From Holosporales bacterium (lineage in GTDB: Bacteria; Pseudomonadota; Alphaproteobacteria; UBA3830; JAIRWN01): a stretch of DNA of 35,332 nt. Below, piece by piece: positions 1-6,012 of the stretch. The notes below the pieces were generated by a model. It was not told the DNA's origin, did no database searches, and saw only the letters and a program-made list of their open reading frames with translations. Position 1 is the stretch's first letter; each line of letters starts with the position of its first letter. The position numbers and the translations under genes were made by a program. The stretch spans positions 1-35,332 of the forward strand of contig JAIRWN010000005.1 in assembly GCA_031268985.1 (NCBI GenBank), read 5' to 3'.

Positions 1-306
1 GCAAAGAACAAACACTTAGGTGTGCGCACAAAAGGAGTGCGGAGGCTAAACGCAAAAACCAAACGCCAGTTTTCGGTATGGTTCAATCGTCGAGAATGTC
101 AAAATGAAAACGCTAAAAAGCTTTCTGGGATGATTTTTTGTATATAGTTCCCTTAGCTACGAGCACAAAAACCTCCTGCACTTTCGACGAAGAAGTGCGT
201 AAGCGCCTTGATGCTCTACAGGATTGATTATGACGAAGAGATTTTTTCTCAATTAGCAAAAACACCAAAAAATGCGAGAAAAACCATAATGATAGCCATA
301 TAGATA
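1..306. other. Left-edge stretch without a supported gene
   Basis: I see no convincing gene here. Short open frames exist on both strands, but none has a ribosome binding site or a recognisable motif. The stretch lies directly downstream of the ABC ATPase relic on the minus strand, so it may be what is left of that gene's 3' part. The expected downstream H-loop (THD) motif is not readable in any frame. Confidence 0.4.
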
Positions 307-479
307 TCATTTGCAATACGTCTTGTAACGCATCTCATAGCGAAGAGCGGCATCAAAGCTCGATAGAGACTCATCAAACAGAAAGGCCTTCGGCTTACGA
401 ACAATTGCTCGGCCGATAGAGCGACACGTTGACGTTGACCGCCGGAAAGTTGGCATGGAGTTATTTCAAGGTCTGTGTT
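307..479 (-). pseudogene. ABC transporter ATP-binding protein relic (UgpC/MalK-like)
   Basis: Read on the minus strand, this piece gives the ABC signature [11 protein letters not shown]. After a one-base frame change near 412-422 it gives [16 protein letters not shown], which is the Walker B region, and then [13 protein letters not shown], which is the D-loop region. That order and wording match the sugar/glycerol-3-phosphate importer ATPases (UgpC, MalK, MsmX). A stop follows at 307-309. The Walker A and Q-loop halves and the C-terminal regulatory domain are absent. It therefore looks like a truncated, frameshifted remnant of an uptake ATPase that no longer codes for protein. A sequencing error could explain the frameshift but not the missing ends. 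Confidence 0.75.
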
Positions 480-856
480 TCTTGGATTATAGAGTTTTTT
501 GGGAGCTTTTCCAAAAGTTGCATAATAAATATTATGTTAAACGAATTATTGAGGTTTTAATTTATTATAAGGATCTTCTAAAATGGCTCTTTATTGCTAC
601 AGACAAAAACGGCATGCGCACATTTCGTCGTAGACGCTTTGCTTTTGCTTGTTATTTCCTAGATAAATTTAGATACATTTACTTCTCACATCTTGGAACG
701 GCTAATGAATCCGGTTTTTCCGCTTCCATTATTTGTCTGACTCTAAAAAAACTTCGAGAGCTCAAAATAATTTCATCAGAAAGAAAATCTAAAGATAAAA
801 CAGACCAGATCTTCTTCTACAAGAAGGAACCTCAAATAACAGACTCACGAGAGTAA
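455..856 (+). CDS. Hypothetical protein, possible winged-helix C-terminal part
   Basis: This is a 133-codon open frame, rich in Lys, Phe and Tyr, of unknown function. Residues around 84-110 ([22 protein letters not shown]) read like a winged-helix recognition segment of the kind S.s.i...L..L.elgii, but this is only a resemblance. The first codons lie antisense to the ABC ATPase relic, so either the true start is downstream (an ATG at 614 is available) or the frame is fortuitous. The sequence GGAAAG about 9 bases before the ATG could serve as a weak ribosome binding site. No neighbour gives it a role. Confidence 0.3.
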   Translation: MELFQGLCFLDYRVFWELFQKLHNKYYVKRIIEVLIYYKDLLKWLFIATDKNGMRTFRRRRFAFACYFLDKFRYIYFSHLGTANESGFSASIICLTLKKLRELKIISSERKSKDKTDQIFFYKKEPQITDSRE

Positions 857-1076
857 CGCACTCAAAATCCAGATGCCATGTCAACTAAGTCTGGCTGCCC
901 CTCATTTTAATGCATACGATTTTGAAAAAATTGGAACGTCGGAAAGTCGGGCACATGGGCAGTTTTACGGCGGACGGGAGGTGTTACAATGCCACTATAT
1001 ATGTTAACAGTAAAAATGTGAGGCTAGAGTTTTGCGATGACGAGCCGTGATGCGCTCATACAATTTTTGTAACAGC

Positions 1077-1110
1077 AAAAACGGGCAAGCGTTCAGTCGC
1101 ACTTGCCCGT
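1077..1110 (-). terminator. Rho-independent terminator of the 1142-2467 gene
   Basis: A perfect 9-base-pair stem, ACGGGCAAG (1081-1089) with CTTGCCCGT (1102-1110), encloses a 12-base loop. Read on the minus strand it is followed immediately by five T residues. It begins 32 bases past the stop codon of the exported protein. On the plus strand it is followed by GTTTTAATT, so it may also work weakly in that direction. Confidence 0.8.
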
Positions 1111-1141
1111 GTTTTAATTATTGCGCTAAGTATTATTTGTC

Positions 1142-2467
1142 CTACTCATAAACCCCATCAGGCCCATTTACGCTTCTGTCAAATGCTTCTGTCATTTCAT
1201 CCTGCCGTAATAGATACTCCCGAATCAATTCAAGCCCAGGATGCGCCGCGAATCCGCACTCAATTTCAAATATAGCGTCAGGTTCAATATCAACTCCAAA
1301 CTTAGTTCTCGCATAGTCGATTAAGCGATCGACTTTGGTACTTAAACCGACATTAGCAGCATAACAACACCGTCTACCCCAGAAATCCATCAGGTTTTTA
1401 ATTTGTCTGTCGTTTGCGGTGGAACTATCACGTATCACACGTTCCAACTTAGCGAGCCTAGCAGATCTATCGTACATTTCAGGATTCGTCATTGCAAAAT
1501 CAATTCTTGCCAATTTATAGGCTATTTCACCCTTAATATCAAGTTTGTACTCAGTCCACGCGAATTCGGTAAGTCCCGAGAAACGTGTATCCAGATCGAC
1601 AGTGAAATCCTGTTCCGCCCAAAACTCCACCAGTCTTTCAGTTCGTTCGTCGGCAATATCACGCATCACAAATGCAAGCATATTTCGCGCTAATCTACGA
1701 ACTTTTCCGGGACGCATCGCGAATCCAAGCTCAAATTGCGCGTGGCTGATAACGGTACGGAAGAGCTCTTCCGGGCTAGCAGCAGGATCCAGCCTCAACC
1801 AAAACTCCCGCAGCCCCTCAACTTGTTCGCTACTCAGGGCAATATCATTGGGTAGCACAATTCCAAGTTCAGTTAGAGCTAAACCGGCAAAGTCATGAAA
1901 GCGCTCTTCTGAACCGGGCGTGCGCCTTGTTGTATCCCAAAGCAACACTAGCCTTTTAGCAACTTCATAAGATACGTCAATATGCTCTACTGCTAAAAGA
2001 GCGCCTTGCATTGCTTTTATTTCAATCGCGCAGGTCGCTATGAAGGCGAGCATTGTTTCCGTGGTGCAGCTTGAATCCACCTTTCTTGCGTAAGCTCTTC
2101 TGAGATCTGGAAAATAAGCCAGAACATCGTGGATGGCACATGATTTAGACACAAATTCTCCACTTGCCGCCATTTCTATCACGAGATTATGCGCCTGTTT
2201 ACCTAAGTCAGACAATCCTTTGTGTAATTCGCTTACACATCGAGCCATGTTTCCCCAATAACCAGCGCTAACGTGGATATCATCTCTCATTGGACTTACA
2301 GCAGGGTGCAACTCAAGCTTCTGTTCTGCAACAACTGTCATGATCTTAACGATGGCGCCTGCCTCACTTAGAGACAGTCCTGACAAATCTAAGGACTTTC
2401 TTGGCAAACTTGCGCAAACGCTGACAGAGGCGAGGGCAAGCGATAAAGCTAACAATTCTTTTTTCAT
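1142..2467 (-). CDS. Exported protein of unknown function with internal repeats
   Basis: This 441-residue protein begins with a classic signal peptide: MKKE, a hydrophobic stretch LLALSLALASVSV, and a likely cleavage near CAS-LP. The AAGGAG ribosome binding site is 8 bases before the ATG at 2467 and too close to an ATG two codons earlier, so 2467 is preferred. From about residue 170 there are roughly four degenerate repeats of 50-80 residues. Each has a (R/G)L..(F/L)W motif near its start (VLLW, REFW, VEFW, MDFW), followed by an acidic/aromatic helix and then ELG(I/F) or K(F/L)(G/D)(V/I)D. I recognise no catalytic motif. It has its own promoter and terminator, so it is a single-gene unit. It could be a periplasmic structural or binding protein or a secreted host-interaction protein; the sequence does not decide between these. 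Confidence 0.8.
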   Translation of the reverse strand: MKKELLALSLALASVSVCASLPRKSLDLSGLSLSEAGAIVKIMTVVAEQKLELHPAVSPMRDDIHVSAGYWGNMARCVSELHKGLSDLGKQAHNLVIEMAASGEFVSKSCAIHDVLAYFPDLRRAYARKVDSSCTTETMLAFIATCAIEIKAMQGALLAVEHIDVSYEVAKRLVLLWDTTRRTPGSEERFHDFAGLALTELGIVLPNDIALSSEQVEGLREFWLRLDPAASPEELFRTVISHAQFELGFAMRPGKVRRLARNMLAFVMRDIADERTERLVEFWAEQDFTVDLDTRFSGLTEFAWTEYKLDIKGEIAYKLARIDFAMTNPEMYDRSARLAKLERVIRDSSTANDRQIKNLMDFWGRRCCYAANVGLSTKVDRLIDYARTKFGVDIEPDAIFEIECGFAAHPGLELIREYLLRQDEMTEAFDRSVNGPDGVYE

Positions 2468-2510
2468 AATCATCTCTCCTTATTTAATTAAACGACTACA
2501 CTTACCCCAT

Positions 2511-2540
2511 AATAAATAATCCTTTCAGTTAAAAAGTCAA
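2511..2540 (-). promoter_or_regulatory. Candidate sigma-70 promoter of the exported-protein gene
   Basis: On the minus strand TTGACT (2535-2540) is followed after 18 bases by TTTATT (2511-2516), about 44 bases before the start codon at 2467. The -35 box is good and the -10 box is fair. Confidence 0.45.
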
Positions 2541-2731
2541 GAAAAAAATAAAATACGGCAAATTTTGCGTATCGCTTGGCCAAATTTCAAAAGTTGTTTT
2601 TTAGTTAATTTATTGTCCGATCAGGCGCAAACACGACAGCCATTACGAAACAAGATTTTCCAGCCGGAATCAATTCCCCGTAACTGTTATCTCTGTAATC
2701 ATCGACTCGTCAAATCATGAGAAAGCCCCTA

Positions 2732-2774
2732 ACGACTTCAATGACCCACACTGCCTATGTGGACGTGAAGTCGT
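2732..2774 (-). terminator. Long hairpin downstream of cckA, possible terminator
   Basis: ACGACTTCA (2732-2740) pairs perfectly with TGAAGTCGT (2766-2774). An inner CACA/TGTG pair gives a two-tier stem. It lies about 38 bases past the cckA stop. No run of T follows on the minus strand, so it is not a standard intrinsic terminator. It may instead protect the mRNA 3' end. Confidence 0.4.
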
Positions 2775-2811
2775 CAGGAAACAAATTTTGAAACTAACAA
2801 ACTTTAACGCA

Positions 2812-4539
2812 TCAATTATGTTGACGTCTTTTCGGAAGCAAGACGCTTTTTACCTTGCTTGCCAATTCCTGAATACCAAATGGTTTTTGCAAAAAATAGA
2901 CTTTTTGTTCGTCTTGCAGCTTCAATCTAAATTCTTCTTCTGCGTATCCGGAAATGAATAAGATGTCTATGTCTAATTTCATTTCACGAATTTGTTTCAA
3001 AAACTCAACCCCACCCATAAATGGCATGACTACGTCGCTCACAACCAAGCATATACTGGAATCGTTTTTAAGGAATTCGATTCCTTCTGCTCCATCAACA
3101 GCCTCAACAACATAGTACCCCTTGTCTCTTAAAGCCCTTGCCGCAAACATTCTTACAGCGTCCTCATCTTCTATCAATAAAATCTTGCCCAATCCTGTAA
3201 GATCTACTGTGCGTTTATGTGCGTTAATATAAGCTTGGCTGAATTCTTGACCAAATTTCGGTTTAGCTTGGCAGAACGGAAAATAAAGATTAAATGCAGA
3301 GCCTGAGCCAACCTTACTTTCAACGGAAATAAATCCTCCTATTTGCCTCACGATGCCATACACGGTTGATAAGCCCAAACCGGTTCCAAGCCCTTTCTCT
3401 TTGGTCGAAAAAAACGGCTCGAACATATGTGCGATATGTTCCCGAGGAACTCCTAAACCTGTGTCTTTTATCTCTAGCAGGACGTACTTACCGACCGGGA
3501 TATTGTTAATCTCACTGTTGATTTGATCGTCAAGAACAATACTGCTCACAGTTATTGTAAGGCTCCCTCCTTCCGGCATAGCGTCTCTGGCATTTACCGT
3601 CAGATTTATTATTATTTGCTCAAATTGAGTTTGATCGATCTTAATCGCTCCGTGGAAATCGGTGATGCAGTCCAGTTTCAAAGATATGTCCGGGCCGATA
3701 AGGCGCCTTAAAAGCGCGCTTAATTCGGACAACTGCTCCATAACATCAACAATTTTGGGCTGCAATATTTGCTGTCGCGAGAAAGCCAACAATTGCTTAA
3801 TAAGATTTGCCGCCCTATTCGCATTCTGCTTTATCTGCATAATATCGTTAAACGACTGATCGTTCGGCAAATATCTTGCCAGAAGCAAATCACAGTACCC
3901 CGTCATTGCAGTTAACAAGTTGTTGAAGTCATGCGCAATTCCACCGGCAAGTTTGCCAACCATTTGCATTTTTTGGGATTGAAGAAGTTTGCGCTCAACT
4001 TGCCAACGTCTTGTAATATCTAAAATGTATAAAACAGCGCTGTATGAAGTGTTTTGTTTTTTTGGAAGCGTATGGAAATAAACAATAATGAAACAACTTT
4101 TTTCATCAGACAGCGGCAATTCCAATGAAAAATTTGCCATTAAAGAACAGTCCGCTTTATCAAGCGCTGCTTTTAAGTCGTTTTGTTTTTCTTCAGTTGT
4201 AATACTAAGCACGCTCTTCCCGACAGCCAAATCATCTCCGACGATCTTTTTGCATGTTTTATTATAAGCGGCTATCGTCTCGCCATTGACGAAAATTATC
4301 CCCAGCGGAATGTTGTCGAATATATTTGCAAACAACCGCTCTTCGTTTGGCTTTTTTAGGGCATCATTTTTGTGACAAATATCTTTTAAAGCCTGTTTGC
4401 GCCAAAAAATAGCTATAAGGGTAATGTTTGCAAGGAAAACAAGACTAAATGAAAGAATAAGTGGCGACGACCCCACAATGAAGCTGTACACGCAACCCCC
4501 AAGAATTCCTGCAGCTGAAAGCAAATATAGAAACAACAT
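2812..4539 (-). CDS. cckA: Hybrid sensor histidine kinase CckA
   Basis: This 575-residue CckA-type cell-cycle kinase sits at the top of the alphaproteobacterial CckA-ChpT-CtrA phosphorelay. Two membrane segments occupy residues 1-46. A PAS-like region follows (about 70-175). The HisKA box GGIAHDFNNLLTAMTGY has its phospho-accepting His at 203. The ATPase domain has N-box NARDAM (316-321), DTGLGV (359-364), the FEPFFSTK lid and GTGLGL (385-390). A receiver domain begins near 452 with IEDED, the phospho-acceptor Asp at 502 in VSDVVMP, and Lys 552 in KPF. It is shorter than Caulobacter CckA (about 690 residues) because the sensor part is reduced to one PAS-like domain. It lies downstream of xerD on the same strand with a gap of about 67 bases, so it may have its own promoter. 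Assignment as CckA rather than another hybrid kinase rests on the GGIAHDFNNLLT box, the overall layout and the lineage. Confidence 0.88.
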   Translation of the reverse strand: MLFLYLLSAAGILGGCVYSFIVGSSPLILSFSLVFLANITLIAIFWRKQALKDICHKNDALKKPNEERLFANIFDNIPLGIIFVNGETIAAYNKTCKKIVGDDLAVGKSVLSITTEEKQNDLKAALDKADCSLMANFSLELPLSDEKSCFIIVYFHTLPKKQNTSYSAVLYILDITRRWQVERKLLQSQKMQMVGKLAGGIAHDFNNLLTAMTGYCDLLLARYLPNDQSFNDIMQIKQNANRAANLIKQLLAFSRQQILQPKIVDVMEQLSELSALLRRLIGPDISLKLDCITDFHGAIKIDQTQFEQIIINLTVNARDAMPEGGSLTITVSSIVLDDQINSEINNIPVGKYVLLEIKDTGLGVPREHIAHMFEPFFSTKEKGLGTGLGLSTVYGIVRQIGGFISVESKVGSGSAFNLYFPFCQAKPKFGQEFSQAYINAHKRTVDLTGLGKILLIEDEDAVRMFAARALRDKGYYVVEAVDGAEGIEFLKNDSSICLVVSDVVMPFMGGVEFLKQIREMKLDIDILFISGYAEEEFRLKLQDEQKVYFLQKPFGIQELASKVKSVLLPKRRQHN

Positions 4540-4606
4540 GTCTCGGCAAGTTTAATTAAATTTTCTTACAATTCAAAATACTACTATGAATGCACGCAGG
4601 ACAAGA

Positions 4607-5497
4607 TTATGTTTTTTTAGATAAGGGATGGGTAGCCAGAAGCTCTGCTCTCATTTTTTCGTTGCTAACATGAGTATAAATTTCGGTAGTCGTAATACTT
4701 TGATGCCCTAACATTTTTTTTACGCTAAACAGATCTGCGCCATTATTTACAAGATGGGTCGCAAACGCATGACGCATAACGTGCGGAGAGACCAGATTTT
4801 GGTCAATTCCCGCAAAATCGGCAAGAGTTTTTATTATCTGAAAAATTCGCTGCCTGGTAAGCCTTCTTTTAGGGACATTAGATGGAAATAACCAACTGGT
4901 ACTGATAAGCTTATTTTGAGCCGTCCACTCTTTTACAAGAAATAATAGCTGCTTCGGGACCGGAACAACGCGTTCGCGCCCACCTTTGCCAAGCACGAGA
5001 ACATGCCGGCCATCAAAAGATATCGAATTTACTTTTAAGTCCAGAGCTTCACTCACACGAAGCCCGCTTCCATAGAGAAAATGCATAATTAGCTTAGCGC
5101 GCAAAGACTCCGGATATTTCAGCATTTCTGTGGCCTGAAATATTTTAAAAACTGACTGTATATCCAAAAATTTTGGCAAACTCTTAGCAGTACTTGGGTT
5201 ATCGATGTATAATGTTGGATTAAGGTTTATTAACTGCTCTTCTGTAAGAAAGTTATAAAACTGCCTCAGCGTAGATAAATGACGACAGATTGTTTTATTT
5301 GACTTTTTCTGATCGTGGAGCAATTCCATATAATCTGTAATATTAGCTACAACAACAGCCTTAAACGGAATGCGCCCTATAAATTTTTTGAAATCCTGTA
5401 AATCACTTACATAAGATTTAACTGTGTTTTCCGCGCTTCCGTGTTGGCCTATGAGAGTTTCTGCAAAAAGCTCTACTAGATTGTCTTGCTCCGGCAT
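4607..5497 (-). CDS. xerD: Site-specific tyrosine recombinase XerD
   Basis: XerD acts with XerC at the dif site to resolve chromosome dimers. The 296-residue protein has the SAM-like N-terminal core-binding domain (residues 1-100) and the catalytic domain. All six active-site residues are visible: Arg147 (GSGLRVSE), Lys171 (LGKGGRER), His239 and Arg242 (HVMRHAFATH), His265 (MLGHQSITTT) and the nucleophile Tyr274 (EIYTH). The motif TTEIYTHVSNE and the ending ATHPLSKK match XerD better than XerC. Length is usual for the family. Its start overlaps the end of lspA by 22 bases, so it is translated from the ileS-lspA message. Nothing points to a phage origin. Confidence 0.9.
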   Translation of the reverse strand: MPEQDNLVELFAETLIGQHGSAENTVKSYVSDLQDFKKFIGRIPFKAVVVANITDYMELLHDQKKSNKTICRHLSTLRQFYNFLTEEQLINLNPTLYIDNPSTAKSLPKFLDIQSVFKIFQATEMLKYPESLRAKLIMHFLYGSGLRVSEALDLKVNSISFDGRHVLVLGKGGRERVVPVPKQLLFLVKEWTAQNKLISTSWLFPSNVPKRRLTRQRIFQIIKTLADFAGIDQNLVSPHVMRHAFATHLVNNGADLFSVKKMLGHQSITTTEIYTHVSNEKMRAELLATHPLSKKT

Positions 5498-6012
5498 TCG
5501 CTATTTAAAAACGTATAAAAGATTATTATAGCCGTTCCAATACATATAAACGTGTCCGCAATATTAAACGAAGGCCAATGGTAATCAAAAATATGCCAAT
5601 CAATAAAATCAATCACCGACCCTATTCGAATACGATCAAACGCGTTACCAATAGCGCCTCCGGCAATGAATCCAACTGAAACAGAAACCATTAATCTCCG
5701 GCTCCTCACAACCCACACAAATAAGGCAAAGGCGATCGCTACAGCAAAAAATGCAAATATCGCAGAGCTATCGAAAGGCAAGCTGTGAAAAAGCCCGAAA
5801 CTTACGCCTCGATTATAGACGATACAGATATTAAACCATGACGTCAGACATATCCCTGCAAACTGAGAATTGCGATCAAAATACTCAACAATTGCTTGCT
5901 TTGACCATTGATCTACAGAGGTTACAAATACAGTTAACAAAAAACTAATGAGCAAAAAAAACAGTCTTTTAGACGTTGGCCACTTTCTTACATCTATTAC
6001 AAATTTCTTCAT
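5476..6012 (-). CDS. lspA: Lipoprotein signal peptidase (signal peptidase II)
   Basis: LspA cleaves the signal peptide from diacylated prolipoproteins in the inner membrane. The protein is 178 residues with four hydrophobic segments (about 16-34, 60-77, 84-102 and 150-168). The catalytic aspartates are Asp135 in GSVIDFIDW and Asp153 in FNIADT, 18 residues apart as in Escherichia coli LspA. VYNRGVSFGLF is the conserved VxNxGxAFG segment. I chose the ATG at 6012 because upstream codons in this frame run inside ileS and do not look like LspA. With this start the gene overlaps the ileS end by 44 bases and the xerD start by 22, an unusually tight packing. The ribosome binding site is weak, so translation is probably coupled to ileS. 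Confidence 0.9.
   Translation of the reverse strand: MKKFVIDVRKWPTSKRLFFLLISFLLTVFVTSVDQWSKQAIVEYFDRNSQFAGICLTSWFNICIVYNRGVSFGLFHSLPFDSSAIFAFFAVAIAFALFVWVVRSRRLMVSVSVGFIAGGAIGNAFDRIRIGSVIDFIDWHIFDYHWPSFNIADTFICIGTAIIIFYTFLNSECRSKTI

Larger units (their letters stand above)
2468..2811. other. Intergenic region between cckA and the exported-protein gene
   Basis: About 340 bases without a gene. It holds the promoter and ribosome binding site of the exported protein at the left and the hairpin at 2732-2774, near the 3' end of cckA, at the right. I see nothing else. Confidence 0.6.
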
